NCBI RefSeq assembly: GCF_004358025.1
Contig: NZ_SMTL01000001.1
Location: 124,001 to 188,000, forward strand
From: Rhizobium deserti
GTDB taxonomy: Bacteria > Pseudomonadota > Alphaproteobacteria > Rhizobiales > Rhizobiaceae
Direction of reading: 5' to 3'
DNA length: 64,000 bases
Below, piece by piece: positions 1 to 8,595 of this stretch; position 1 is the stretch's first letter; every line of letters begins with the position of its first letter. Both the position numbers and the translations under genes were made by a program. The notes beneath the pieces are model-generated. The model saw only the letters and a list, made by a program, of their open reading frames with translations. It did not search any database and was not told the DNA's origin.

Positions 1-198
1 GAACCGCTTCAGGGTATGAATTTCGCCATGCCAAAGCGGATTTTCCGTCTCGTTATTGGTTTCGGCGATCACCAGCGACAGGTCGGATTTCCTGAGGATT
101 GCGGCACCGAACACCTTGTTTCCATCGGCCACGCCGCGTTCGGTCAATGGCAGGATATCGTGCTCAATTACGTCGAGAAGCCGGGCTGCAAGTGTCAT
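1..198 (-). CDS. Nucleoside deaminase family protein (N-terminal part, runs off window)
   Basis: The complement reads from an ATG at 198 leftward to the window edge without a stop, giving 66 residues. The segment WHGEIHTLKRF near the edge matches the zinc-binding H-x-E motif of the cytidine/deoxycytidylate deaminase fold: the His would bind zinc and the Glu would be the proton shuttle. The residues before it (KVFGAAILRK and an NNETENPLW stretch) are typical of the guanine/adenosine deaminase-like branch. The downstream P-C-x-x-C zinc half lies outside the window, so substrate cannot be judged. It is transcribed divergently from cysG. The start is the first good ATG and is not firmly fixed. 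Confidence 0.7.
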   Translation of the reverse strand, partial: MTLAARLLDVIEHDILPLTERGVADGNKVFGAAILRKSDLSLVIAETNNETENPLWHGEIHTLKRF

Positions 199-415
199 GG
201 CGAGGATGATCCGTGGTGATACATGCCGATCTTAAAAGCTGATGTCTCATACCGGAAGCGAAAAGGCTCAAGCCACGGGAAAAGATGGGGAAAGCCGCTA
301 ACAGTTGGCTTTTGCTCCTGAAGCAGGTCAGCCGGGAATAGAAATACTGCGTTGCAGCAGCATTCGCATATCTGTTTCTTCACTTGTCGGCCTTGATCGG
401 CGATAGTTGCTCCCA
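199..415. other. Divergent intergenic region, deaminase / cysG
   Basis: These roughly 215 bases separate two divergent genes and must hold the promoters of both. No convincing -35/-10 pair or riboswitch fold was recognised. The cysG start has no strong Shine-Dalgarno sequence. Confidence 0.4.
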
Positions 416-1876
416 ATGATGATGCGTCAGCCCAAATCGAATGTAACTGAACGGCTTTCAGTCTTTCCGGCCTTCTTTCGCGTGCGCGGGAGAAGCGTAG
501 CGGTGTTCGGTAATGGTGACGAGGCTTATGCCAAGGTTCGGCTGCTGCGCAACACGGACGCGGTAATCCTGGCCTATGCTGATGATCCGGGGAAGGATTA
601 CGCAAACTATCTCGCAGCGGAGGGTATTAGCCAATATTCTTCGACCTTCTCGCCCGACCAGGTAAAGGGTGCGGTACTCGTGTTCGCCGCAACCGGCGAC
701 GCCCTACAGGATCAGGCAATCGTCGCCGCTGCGCGGGCTGAGAAGATCCCCGCCAATGCTGTAGACCAGCCGGATCATTGCGATTTCTTCACTCCTGCAC
801 TGGTCAACCGTGCCCCGGTGGCAATCGCGATCGGCACGGAGGGTGCGGGCCCGGTCTTGGCACAAATGATCCGCGCCCGCATCGACCAGATGCTATCGCC
901 TTCGCTTGGGCTCCTCGCCCGTCTCGCGGCCGATTATCGTCAAGCGGCCGAATGTCTCGTGCCGCGCGGCGTGTCGCGTCGTATTTTTTGGCGTTGCTTC
1001 TTTTCCGGCGATGTCGCGACCGCCGTCGATGCCAATGATATCGCCGCAGCATGTCGTTCAGCTGATGCGCTGTTGGCGACGTCCGGCCGCGCAGAAGGCA
1101 AGATCTGGCTGGTCGGCGCCGGCCCCGGCGCTGAGGACCTGCTGACGCTACGCGCACAGAGGGTACTAATGGAAGCCGATGCCATTGTTTATGACGCATT
1201 GGTGCCGAAAGCGATCGTCGACATGGGGCGCCGTGACGCGGAGCGCCTATCGGTCGGAAAGCGCAAGAACTGCCATTCTAAGTCTCAGGTCGAGATCAAC
1301 CGGCTGTTGGTTGAGCTTGGCCGCCAAGGCAAGCGAGTCGTCAGGCTGAAATCCGGCGATCCGCTGGTCTATGGCCGGGCCGGTGAGGAAATGGCGGCGC
1401 TGCGCGAAGCCGGCGTGACCTATGAAGTCGTTCCGGGCATTACCTCTGCCTTTGCTGCCGCTGCCGATTTCGATCTTCCGTTGACCCTACGCGGCGTGGC
1501 CTCGTCGCTGATCTTCACCACCGGCCACGACCTAACCGGCGATGTGCTGCCCGACTGGGCGAGCCTTGCGATTTCCGGCGCAACGATTGCCGTCTATATG
1601 GGGCGCACAGTCGCAGCCTCGGTCGCCGAACGTTTAATAGATGCCGGGATGAGCGGCGGTACGACGGTTGCGGTAATAGAGAATGCCAGCCGTAATGACC
1701 GCAAGCTTTTCCATGGCGTCTTGCAGGAATTGCCGGCATTGCAGACCCGCGACGATCTGGCCGGGCCGGTCATGGTGATCATCGGCGAAGCTGTTGCCGG
1801 TGCGAATTTCGAGAAATCCGAACCGCTTTCCGCCTTCAGGCCGGTGGAGAATGTTCGCGAGGAAATAGGACATTAA
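416..1876 (+). CDS. cysG: Siroheme synthase CysG (precorrin-2 dehydrogenase / ferrochelatase + uroporphyrinogen-III methyltransferase)
   Basis: This cytoplasmic enzyme converts uroporphyrinogen III to siroheme, the cofactor of the sulfite reductase encoded two genes later. An N-terminal Rossmann NAD-binding domain (about residues 10-115, GNGDEAYAKVRLL) is followed by a linker and a C-terminal SUMT domain from about residue 225 with the family motifs VGAGPGAEDLLTLRA and RLKSGDPLVYGRAGEE. Length (486 aa) suits a full bifunctional CysG. Three ATG codons stand in a row at 416, 419 and 422, and any could be used; a TTG at 407 is in frame. Spacing to the next gene is three bases, so it leads a sulfite-reduction operon. 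Confidence 0.95.
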   Translation: MMMRQPKSNVTERLSVFPAFFRVRGRSVAVFGNGDEAYAKVRLLRNTDAVILAYADDPGKDYANYLAAEGISQYSSTFSPDQVKGAVLVFAATGDALQDQAIVAAARAEKIPANAVDQPDHCDFFTPALVNRAPVAIAIGTEGAGPVLAQMIRARIDQMLSPSLGLLARLAADYRQAAECLVPRGVSRRIFWRCFFSGDVATAVDANDIAAACRSADALLATSGRAEGKIWLVGAGPGAEDLLTLRAQRVLMEADAIVYDALVPKAIVDMGRRDAERLSVGKRKNCHSKSQVEINRLLVELGRQGKRVVRLKSGDPLVYGRAGEEMAALREAGVTYEVVPGITSAFAAAADFDLPLTLRGVASSLIFTTGHDLTGDVLPDWASLAISGATIAVYMGRTVAASVAERLIDAGMSGGTTVAVIENASRNDRKLFHGVLQELPALQTRDDLAGPVMVIIGEAVAGANFEKSEPLSAFRPVENVREEIGH

Positions 1877-1879
1877 TCG

Positions 1880-2194
1880 ATGACAGACAAGGTTCTGACT
1901 GCTAACCGACTTTCGGACGGAATCGCCGTTTGGCTCGACGCCAATGGCCAGTGGGTCGAAAACCTTCAGGCTTCATTGGTGGCGCGCCATGCGGAGGCGG
2001 TCGATGCGCTGGAAGCGATCGGCAAACGGGATTTTGCTGCCAACCTCGTCGTTGACGTCGCCGTCGTCGACGTGCAGGAAGTGGACGGAAAGCTCTGGCC
2101 GCTGCGTTTGCGCGAGCGCATTCGCGCCCAGGGTCCGACAATGGAATATGCTGCCGGCTACCATCCCGCCGACCCGGCCTTTATCGCAGTCTGA
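1880..2194 (+). CDS. DUF2849 domain-containing protein
   Basis: This 104-aa soluble protein of unknown function starts three bases after cysG and ends seven before cysI. It begins MTDKVLTANRL and contains a WLDANGQWVENL segment, a pattern I recognise as DUF2849, which is common in alphaproteobacterial cysG-cysI operons. The sequence has no signal peptide, membrane segment, cysteine pair or recognisable catalytic motif. Its fixed place between the siroheme and sulfite reductase genes suggests a role in assembly or stability of sulfite reductase, but that is inference from position only. Confidence 0.85.
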   Translation: MTDKVLTANRLSDGIAVWLDANGQWVENLQASLVARHAEAVDALEAIGKRDFAANLVVDVAVVDVQEVDGKLWPLRLRERIRAQGPTMEYAAGYHPADPAFIAV

Positions 2195-2201
2195 GGAAGT
2201 C

Positions 2202-3875
2202 ATGTACCGTTACGATGAATTCGACCACGCCTTCGTATCGTCCCGCGTGGAGCAGTTCCGCGATCAGGTCGAGCGACGTCTGTCGGGCGAACTGGAAGAG
2301 AATGCCTTCAAGCCGTTGCGGCTGATGAACGGTGTCTATCTGCAGCTGCATGCATATATGCTGCGCGTTGCCATTCCCTATGGGACATTGAATGGCAAGC
2401 AGATGCGGATGCTGGCGCATATTGCTCGCAAGTACGACCGCGGCTATGGCCATTTCACAACCCGCCAGAACATTCAGTATAACTGGCCGAAGCTGTCGGA
2501 TACGCCGGACATTCTGGCCGAGCTCGCGACTGTCGAAATGCATGCGCTGCAGACGTCGGGGAACTGCATTCGTAATGTTACGGCCGATCATTTTGCCGGT
2601 GCCGCCGCCGACGAGGTCGCCGATCCTCGTCCTTACGCAGAAATCCTGCGCCAGTGGTCTTCGGTTCATCCCGAATTCTCGTTCCTGCCACGCAAGTTCA
2701 AGATCGCAGTAACCGGCGCCGAGCGCGACCGCGCCGCGATCCAAGTGCATGACATCGGCCTGCACCTCAAGAAGAACGACGAGGGCGCAATCGGCTTTGC
2801 GGTCTATGTCGGCGGTGGCCAGGGCCGCACCCCGATGATCGCCAAGAAGATCCGCGACTTCCTGCCTGAGGAGGATCTCTTGTCCTACACGACGGCGATC
2901 ATGCGCGTGTATAACCTGCACGGCCGCCGGGACAACAAGTACAAGGCGCGCATCAAGATCCTTGTGCACGAGACCGGAGCAGAGGAACTGGCTCGTCAGG
3001 TTGAGGAAGAGTTTTCGCATCTGCAAGGTACGGAGCTCAAGCTGCCCGATGCAGACATCCAGGCGATCGCCGCCTATTTCACACCCCCCGCCCTGCCCGA
3101 CCGCGCCGAAGGCTGGGCGCAGCTGGCTGGCTGGAAGAAGTCCGATGAGGGCTTTGCCCGTTGGGTCGACCAGAACGTCCAGCCGCACAAGCATCCCGAT
3201 TATGGAATGGTAACGATTTCGCTCAAACCGATCGGCGGCATTCCCGGTGACGCCTCGGATGTGCAGATGGACGCTATTGCCGACCTTGCAGAAGAATTTG
3301 CCTTCGACGAGATCCGCATCAGCCATGAGCAGAACGTCATCTTGCCGCATGTGGCACTGGCCGACCTGGAGCCGCTTTACCGTGCGCTGACGGCACACGG
3401 GCTGGAAACAGCCAATGCCGGTTTGATCACCGACATCATCGCCTGTCCCGGCTTGGACTACTGCGCGCTCGCCAATGCACGAGCTATTCCGGTTGCACAG
3501 GAAATCTCCACCCGATTTGGCGCGGCGGAGCGGCAAGCGGAGATCGGCGAGCTGAAGATCAAGATTTCCGGCTGCATCAATGCCTGCGGCCACCATCATG
3601 TCGGCCATATCGGCCTGCTGGGCGTCGAGAAAAAGGGCGCCGAACTCTACCAGATCACGCTGGGCGGTTCAGGCGACGAGCACACCTCGATCGGCGAAAT
3701 CATCGGTCGCGGCTTCGAACCAAACAAGGTGACGGATGCGATCGAGACGATTGTGAACACATATCTCGGACTTCGCCAAGGTAAGGAGGAAACTTTCCTG
3801 GCCGCCTATCGCCGCGTCGGGCCGCAGCCTTTCAAGGATGCACTCTATGGCGATGCCAAGGCGGAGGCAGCGTAA
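2202..3875 (+). CDS. cysI: Nitrite/sulfite reductase hemoprotein (CysI-type)
   Basis: This 557-aa siroheme and [4Fe-4S] enzyme carries out six-electron reduction, here most likely sulfite to sulfide for cysteine synthesis. The cluster ligands are visible as a C-x5-C (CPGLDYC, about residue 415) and a C-x3-C (SGCINACGHHHVGHIG, about residue 460). Two ferredoxin-like half domains flank siroheme-binding repeats, for example TTRQNIQ near residue 90. The ATG at 2202 follows TGAGGAAGTC, a good ribosome site that overlaps the end of the preceding gene. No CysJ flavoprotein is present, so the electron donor is probably ferredoxin or the neighbouring Fpr. Nitrite reduction cannot be excluded from sequence alone, but context favours sulfite. 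Confidence 0.93.
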   Translation: MYRYDEFDHAFVSSRVEQFRDQVERRLSGELEENAFKPLRLMNGVYLQLHAYMLRVAIPYGTLNGKQMRMLAHIARKYDRGYGHFTTRQNIQYNWPKLSDTPDILAELATVEMHALQTSGNCIRNVTADHFAGAAADEVADPRPYAEILRQWSSVHPEFSFLPRKFKIAVTGAERDRAAIQVHDIGLHLKKNDEGAIGFAVYVGGGQGRTPMIAKKIRDFLPEEDLLSYTTAIMRVYNLHGRRDNKYKARIKILVHETGAEELARQVEEEFSHLQGTELKLPDADIQAIAAYFTPPALPDRAEGWAQLAGWKKSDEGFARWVDQNVQPHKHPDYGMVTISLKPIGGIPGDASDVQMDAIADLAEEFAFDEIRISHEQNVILPHVALADLEPLYRALTAHGLETANAGLITDIIACPGLDYCALANARAIPVAQEISTRFGAAERQAEIGELKIKISGCINACGHHHVGHIGLLGVEKKGAELYQITLGGSGDEHTSIGEIIGRGFEPNKVTDAIETIVNTYLGLRQGKEETFLAAYRRVGPQPFKDALYGDAKAEAA

Positions 3876-3880
3876 GAGAG

Positions 3881-4399
3881 ATGACCGATATGAGCAAAGT
3901 CTGGCGGGAAACCGGCTTCGTCGACAACGATCCCTGGATCGTCGAGACGGATGAGGTGAAAGCTGGAGAAGAACTGAAGGTCCTGCTACCGCTCGACGAG
4001 ATGATCGCAAGGGCCGAGGAAAGCAACGATGTCGGCCTCGGCGTCCTGATCAAGCCGGCTGACGACGTCCGCAAGCTCGAGCCTTATCTTTATCGCATCG
4101 AGATTGTCGCGGTGGATTTCCCGGCTTTCAGCGATGGTCGTGCCTTCAGCCACGCGTCCCTGCTGCGCGAGCGATTGGCGTACAAGAATGAGTTGCGTGC
4201 GGTCGGCGACGTGCTGATCGACCAGATTCCCTTGATGCTGCGCTGTGGCATAGACAGCTTTGCAGTAAAGAACCCGACCGCTCTCAAGCGCCTCGAAGAG
4301 GGCCGTCTACCGGGCATTGCAGTGCACTATCAGCCGACGGCTCGGGCTGCGGAACAAGGGCCCGGCTACAGCTGGCGGCGGCGGACGGTGACCGCTTAA
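3881..4399 (+). CDS. DUF934 domain-containing protein
   Basis: This 172-aa cytoplasmic protein starts five bases after cysI. The pattern with KPADDV, FPAFSDGRAFSHASLLRERL and RCGIDSFAV matches DUF934 (COG3749), often annotated as a probable oxidoreductase although no cofactor site is evident. It contains a single cysteine and no membrane segment. DUF934 genes travel with CysI-type reductases in many alpha- and gammaproteobacteria, so a helper role in sulfite reduction is plausible but unproven. A TTG or ATG a few codons downstream (MSKVW, 3890) could also be used as start. Confidence 0.88.
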   Translation: MTDMSKVWRETGFVDNDPWIVETDEVKAGEELKVLLPLDEMIARAEESNDVGLGVLIKPADDVRKLEPYLYRIEIVAVDFPAFSDGRAFSHASLLRERLAYKNELRAVGDVLIDQIPLMLRCGIDSFAVKNPTALKRLEEGRLPGIAVHYQPTARAAEQGPGYSWRRRTVTA

Positions 4400-4400
4400 A

Positions 4401-4418
4401 CGATAAGAAGAGTTATCG
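4401..4418. repeat. Small inverted repeat upstream of fpr
   Basis: CGATAA at 4401-4406 and TTATCG at 4413-4418 form a perfect six-base inverted repeat with a six-base spacer, directly after the DUF934 stop. No U-tract follows, so it looks more like an operator or a weak hairpin than a terminator. Confidence 0.35.
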
Positions 4419-4525
4419 CACATATTTTCTTGAAGCACGGCGACAAAGACATCGGCTGCCTTCAAATGGCGGCGCGGATGGTATATTTCGCTTCGGCGAG
4501 ACGATGATAAAAGACGGATAGCAAG

Positions 4526-5341
4526 ATGAACGCTCCAGCAAAGACCGAAGATTTCGTGGCTGCCAAGATACCGGACGGCGTTTATGCCGAAACGGTTCTG
4601 AGCGTGGAGCATTATACGGATCGCCTGTTCCGCTTCCGCATGACCCGGCCGGCCGGATACAGGTTCCGCTCCGGCGAATTTGCCATGATCGGCCTGATGG
4701 TCGGAGAAAAGCCGATATACCGCGCTTATTCCATCGCCAGCCCCTCCTGGGACGAGGAACTCGAATTCTTCTCGATCAAGGTGCCGGATGGTCCGCTGAC
4801 CTCGCATCTTCAGGCCATCAAACCGGGTGACACGGTGCTGATGCGCAAAAAGCCAACCGGCACGCTGGTGCTTGATGCCCTGACGCCGGGCAAGCGCCTT
4901 TACATGTTTTCGACCGGCACCGGAATTGCGCCCTTTGCAAGCCTGATCCGCGATCCCGAGACCTATGAGAAATTCGACGAGGTCATTCTCACCCATACCT
5001 GCCGCGACCTAGCTGAGCTGAAATATGGCCTGGACCTAGTGCATGAGATCAACAACCATGAATTTCTGCACGAAGTCGTCGGAAACAAGCTGAAGCATTA
5101 CCCGACCGTTACCCGCGAAGACTTCGCTTACCGTGGGCGTATCACTGACCTCATTGAAAACGGCAAGCTGTTCACCGATCTTGGCGTGCCGCCGCTCGAC
5201 GCGACGGTCGATCGCGCCATGATCTGCGGCTCAACCGCGATGATCAAGGACACCAAGGAACTGTTGGAAAAGGCAGGCTTGACCGAAGGCGCCAACAACA
5301 AGCCCAGCGAATTCGTCATCGAACGCGCCTTCGTGGGGTAA
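4526..5341 (+). CDS. fpr: Ferredoxin/flavodoxin--NADP+ reductase
   Basis: This 271-aa FAD enzyme moves electrons between NADPH and ferredoxin or flavodoxin. The FAD site RAYSIASPS (about residue 72) and the following KVPDGPLTSHLQ are followed by the NADP-binding segment FSTGTGIAPFASLIRDP (about 130-146) and a C-terminal EFVIERAFVG, which has the aromatic-last-but-two form of the bacterial (subclass I) enzymes. It stands 126 bases after the cys operon and may be a separate unit; its gene lies well placed to supply electrons to CysI, and it may also serve oxidative-stress defence as in other proteobacteria. Confidence 0.93.
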   Translation: MNAPAKTEDFVAAKIPDGVYAETVLSVEHYTDRLFRFRMTRPAGYRFRSGEFAMIGLMVGEKPIYRAYSIASPSWDEELEFFSIKVPDGPLTSHLQAIKPGDTVLMRKKPTGTLVLDALTPGKRLYMFSTGTGIAPFASLIRDPETYEKFDEVILTHTCRDLAELKYGLDLVHEINNHEFLHEVVGNKLKHYPTVTREDFAYRGRITDLIENGKLFTDLGVPPLDATVDRAMICGSTAMIKDTKELLEKAGLTEGANNKPSEFVIERAFVG

Positions 5342-5467
5342 ATGCGGACGGCCTTGGCCCGCGGCAGTGCTCTACAGAAGCTTTGTGGGCCTCGCACGTA
5401 AGTAAATGATGTTGGTAACCCATCGTCACGCCCAAAGCTTCGACTCGGCGCTGACCGTCTGCTGCGC

Positions 5468-5794
5468 CTACCGGTACCCGAGCTCCGCAAACTCCTGCTG
5501 CAGCCACCAATAACCGACTGCTGTCAAGACAGCGATGACAGCAAAGAGCAGCCATCCCGTGAGGGTGAGTTGCCGGCGTTCTACGTCGCGGTAGTTCAGG
5601 CCGGAGCCGCGAAGCAGGAAGGCAATGCCGAACACGACGCAGAGAGGCACGAGGAGAAACGCCTTGAGCTGGTAGCGTACTTCGGGAACACCAGCATGCG
5701 CTTCTCGCAACGGTCCTAGCAGAAAGAACCACGCCGCGATTGCCCCGAGGACCATGAGCAGCAGCCCGCCTGCGCGTATCTTGAAATCGTGCAT
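5468..5794 (-). CDS. Small integral membrane protein, unknown function
   Basis: The product (108 aa from MHDFKIRAGG) has three hydrophobic segments at about residues 9-27, 44-61 and 77-95, with a short polar loop RGSGLNYRDVERRQL between the second and third. No domain was recognised. It lies downstream of hflX on the same strand (78 bases apart) and converges with fpr. An in-frame start further upstream (5854) would add 20 residues without hydrophobic or conserved character, so the ATG at 5794 is preferred. Confidence 0.65.
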   Translation of the reverse strand: MHDFKIRAGGLLLMVLGAIAAWFFLLGPLREAHAGVPEVRYQLKAFLLVPLCVVFGIAFLLRGSGLNYRDVERRQLTLTGWLLFAVIAVLTAVGYWWLQQEFAELGYR

Positions 5795-5872
5795 GTCGGA
5801 TCTTTCGGTGTTTGGGGCAAGGCAGAGGAACGACTGCTGAGACAGCGGTCGCACGCAATCGGCAAGATGCGC

Positions 5873-7213
5873 CTAGCGCTCCCAGTCTTCCTTGGCAGGC
5901 TTGGCTGCATTGCCGATCCGGCGCTCGAACTCCGCTTCTTCGGCTTCCGACATACGGACGTCAAGCGTCACCGATCCGTCTTCATTGTCCTGGCGATGAT
6001 CAACGACCGCGTTGCTATAGACCCAGGACACCACGGCCAGCTTTTCAGGCGGAATGGTGATGGAGGCTTCCGTCATGACCCCGGAGAGCCGCTTGGCAAT
6101 CTCGTCCAGCAGCGCGTCGAGGCCCTCGCCTGTCACGGCGGAGACTGCCATCACATCGTCTCGTCCGGCGGCTCTTTCGGCGATGGACTGATGCGCTTCC
6201 GGATCTAGTAGGTCGACCTTGTTCCAGATCTCGATGAGGCGCTTGCTCCGCTCTTTCTCGTCAATGCCGAGATCGCCGAGGATGCGCAGAACATCGCCCG
6301 CCTGGGCGGCATGGTCAGGATCGGCCATATCGCGCACATGCAGGATGAGGTCCGCTTCCAGAACCTCTTCCAGCGTGGCGCGAAAGGCAGCAACCAGATG
6401 CGTCGGCAGGTCGGAGATGAAGCCGACGGTGTCGGACATGATCACCGTGCGCCCATGCGGCAGCTTCATACGGCGCAGCGTCGGATCAAGCGTCGCAAAC
6501 AGCATGTTTTCGGCCAATACGCCGGCGCCGGTAATCCGATTAAACAGCGTCGACTTGCCGGCATTGGTATAGCCGACCAGGGCAACGATCGGATGCGGCA
6601 CCTTGCGGCGCTTGGCCCGGTGAAGCTGGCGGGTGCGTACCACCTGTTCCAGCTCGCGCTCCAGCTTGACGATACGATCCTGCAGCAATCGCCGGTCGGC
6701 CTCGATTTGTGTTTCGCCCGGTCCACCCATGAAGCCCGCACCACCGCGCTGCCGTTCAAGGTGGGTCCAGCTGCGCACGAGACGGCCCTTCTGGTAGTTC
6801 AGATGGGCAAGATCGACCTGCAGCGTTCCTTCTTTTGTGGACGCGCGGCGGCCGAAGATTTCAAGGATCAGGCCCGTGCGGTCGATGACCTTGGCGTTCC
6901 AGTCCTTTTCGAGATTGCGCTGCTGCACCGGTGTCAGCGGATGATCAACGATGACGAGACCCGCATCATGCTCGTCGAGCAGTGCCTTGATCTCTTCGAT
7001 CTTGCCGCTGCCCATCAGCGTGCCGGGTTTAGGCTGGCTGATCGGCACGATCAGGCCTTGGACGACGGTGAGGTCGATGGCCCTGGCAAGCCCCATCGCC
7101 TCCTCGAGTCGGGCTTCGTTGGAGCGCCGCGGAGACGTGGAAACGCTTGGGTCACCCTGCCCCGCCTGCGGCCTGGTCTGCTTGAGAACCGGCACGATGA
7201 CGATGGCGCGCAT
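5873..7213 (-). CDS. hflX: Ribosome-associated GTPase HflX
   Basis: HflX is a GTPase that binds the 50S subunit and rescues or splits stalled ribosomes. An N-terminal HflX domain (GTLMGSGKIEEI, DHPLTPVQQRNLE) precedes a glycine-rich GGAGFMGGPGETQIE segment and a G domain with G1 GYTNAGKSTLFN, G3 DTVGFI and G4 NKVD. The start is uncertain: the ATG at 7213 gives 446 aa, beginning MRAIVIVPVLKQ, but a TTG at 7246 is in frame and homologues often have a short extra N-terminus. Hfq lies 76 bases upstream on the same strand, as in E. coli and rhizobia, pointing to shared transcription. Confidence 0.93.
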   Translation of the reverse strand: MRAIVIVPVLKQTRPQAGQGDPSVSTSPRRSNEARLEEAMGLARAIDLTVVQGLIVPISQPKPGTLMGSGKIEEIKALLDEHDAGLVIVDHPLTPVQQRNLEKDWNAKVIDRTGLILEIFGRRASTKEGTLQVDLAHLNYQKGRLVRSWTHLERQRGGAGFMGGPGETQIEADRRLLQDRIVKLERELEQVVRTRQLHRAKRRKVPHPIVALVGYTNAGKSTLFNRITGAGVLAENMLFATLDPTLRRMKLPHGRTVIMSDTVGFISDLPTHLVAAFRATLEEVLEADLILHVRDMADPDHAAQAGDVLRILGDLGIDEKERSKRLIEIWNKVDLLDPEAHQSIAERAAGRDDVMAVSAVTGEGLDALLDEIAKRLSGVMTEASITIPPEKLAVVSWVYSNAVVDHRQDNEDGSVTLDVRMSEAEEAEFERRIGNAAKPAKEDWER

Positions 7214-7289
7214 GTCGTCCCGGTGCTTTTCAGCCTCCGGAACCAATGATTCATTCGAGGTATCGCGATTGGAAATTTTTTCTGTCCTG

Positions 7290-7532
7290 TTAAGCCGCGT
7301 GTTCTTCCGTCTCGAACATCTGCAAAGGCTGACCCGGCATGATGGTGGAGATCGCGTGCTTATACACGAGTTGAGAGTGTCCGTCACGGCGCAGCAGCAC
7401 GCAGAAGTTATCAAAGGACGTAACCACGCCCGTCAGCTTGACACCGTTGATCAGGAAGATAGTGAGAGAAATCTTTTGCTTACGAACCGTGTTGAGAAAT
7501 AAATCCTGAAGGTTCTGAGAACGTTCCGCCAT
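7290..7532 (-). CDS. hfq: RNA chaperone Hfq
   Basis: Hfq is a hexameric Sm-like protein that pairs small RNAs with messenger RNAs. The 80-aa product contains the Sm1 motif (about residues 12-45, [20 protein letters not shown]) and Sm2 with YKHAIST (about 57-63). QDLFLN near residue 10 is the conserved proximal-face start. It sits between dat and hflX in the order typical of rhizobia, where Hfq affects nitrogen regulation. A likely terminator behind dat (7585-7611) suggests that hfq has its own promoter in the AT-rich stretch at about 7565-7590. Confidence 0.97.
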   Translation of the reverse strand: MAERSQNLQDLFLNTVRKQKISLTIFLINGVKLTGVVTSFDNFCVLLRRDGHSQLVYKHAISTIMPGQPLQMFETEEHAA

Positions 7533-7584
7533 AGCGCCGCTTCTTTCTTTTGCCGGCTTAAACCGGGATCATGATCAATATAAT

Positions 7585-7611
7585 TAAAAAGACGAGTGGA
7601 AACCCCCTCGT
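7585..7611 (-). terminator. Likely Rho-independent terminator after dat
   Basis: On the complement, ACGAG and CTCGT arms surround a ten-base loop and are followed by TTTTTAATT. It lies between the dat stop and the hfq start. The stem is only five base pairs, so strength is uncertain. Confidence 0.5.
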
Positions 7612-7638
7612 GTTTCCCTTCCTCCGTTTGTCTGGTTA

Positions 7639-8502
7639 TCAAATCGGCGTCTTTTCCGCAACGTCGAAAAAAGCGTTCCGGATGCTGGAGGAAACGGTGC
7701 CCGGATGACCGTTGGCGATAGGTTTCCCATCCACGGCAACGATCGGAACGCAGCTACCTGTCGCTGATGTGAAGAACACTTCGCGGGCCGCCAGAAGCTC
7801 ATCCATCTGGAACTCGCGCTCCTCAACCTTGAAGTTGAGGATCTCCGTCACATCCAGAAGCGTGGTGCGGGTCACGCCCCTCAGGATGCCGTGTTCGGCG
7901 GGCCTGGTGACCAGTGTTCCGTCAGCAGCGACGATCCAGACATTCGACGATGCGCCTTCCATGACGATGCCATTGCGGTCAACGAAGATCGCATCCTGGG
8001 CGCCCGCATCGCGCGCCTGCTGTTTCGCCAGCACGTTCGGCAGCAGTCCCACCGTCTTGATGTCGACGCGGTCCCAGCGGTTCTCCGGCACTGTGATGAC
8101 GCTGATGCCGCTGGCATATTTCTTCGCCATCAGAGATGGGTCCGTGCTCTTTGCGGTGATGACCAGCGTCGGCGGCGTATCGGCTGCGGGGAAGAAATGA
8201 TCCCGGCGGGCCGCGCCGCGCGTCACCTGCATATAGAAGATGCCGTTCTTGACCCGGTTGCGGCGAAGCACTTCACGAACAACCAAAGTCAGGGCGGTCC
8301 GGCTCATCGAGGATGCGATTTTCAGCTCGCTCAACGAACGGTCCAGGCGCGTCAGGTGCCTGGTGAGGTCGATGATCTGGCCTTGTCGCACTTCGCAGAC
8401 TTCATAGACACCGTCGGCGAACTGGAAGCCCCGATCCTCCACGTGCACGGCCGCTTCGGAATGGGCCACATATTGGCCGTTCACATAGGCAATTCTCGAC
8501 AT
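7639..8502 (-). CDS. dat: D-amino acid aminotransferase (PLP fold type IV)
   Basis: This 287-aa member of the class IV aminotransferase family probably transfers amino groups between D-alanine/D-glutamate and 2-oxo acids. The N-terminus SRIAYVNGQYV, the GFQFADGVYEV segment, the PLP-lysine region SVKTVGLLPNVLAKQQA-like (here IKTVGLLPNVLAKQQARD, about residue 145) and EGASSNVWIV with the phosphate-binding loop are all typical. Branched-chain aminotransferases and aminodeoxychorismate lyases share the fold, so exact substrate is inferred from close similarity to DAAT. It is located between ntrX and hfq. Confidence 0.88.
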   Translation of the reverse strand: MSRIAYVNGQYVAHSEAAVHVEDRGFQFADGVYEVCEVRQGQIIDLTRHLTRLDRSLSELKIASSMSRTALTLVVREVLRRNRVKNGIFYMQVTRGAARRDHFFPAADTPPTLVITAKSTDPSLMAKKYASGISVITVPENRWDRVDIKTVGLLPNVLAKQQARDAGAQDAIFVDRNGIVMEGASSNVWIVAADGTLVTRPAEHGILRGVTRTTLLDVTEILNFKVEEREFQMDELLAAREVFFTSATGSCVPIVAVDGKPIANGHPGTVSSSIRNAFFDVAEKTPI

Positions 8503-8595
8503 GCAGGGTTCCTTCGGCTGTCAGTTGTTGATGGCGAAAGGTATGGAAAGGTGGCGCGGGCGACGACAGCGGATTTCAAATAATCCGTCCGCCCG

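Noticed and set aside
1944..2201. Upstream extension of cysI through the DUF2849 gene
   Set aside because: It is a different frame of the DUF2849 gene; ATG 2202 with GAGGAAGTC is the natural start.
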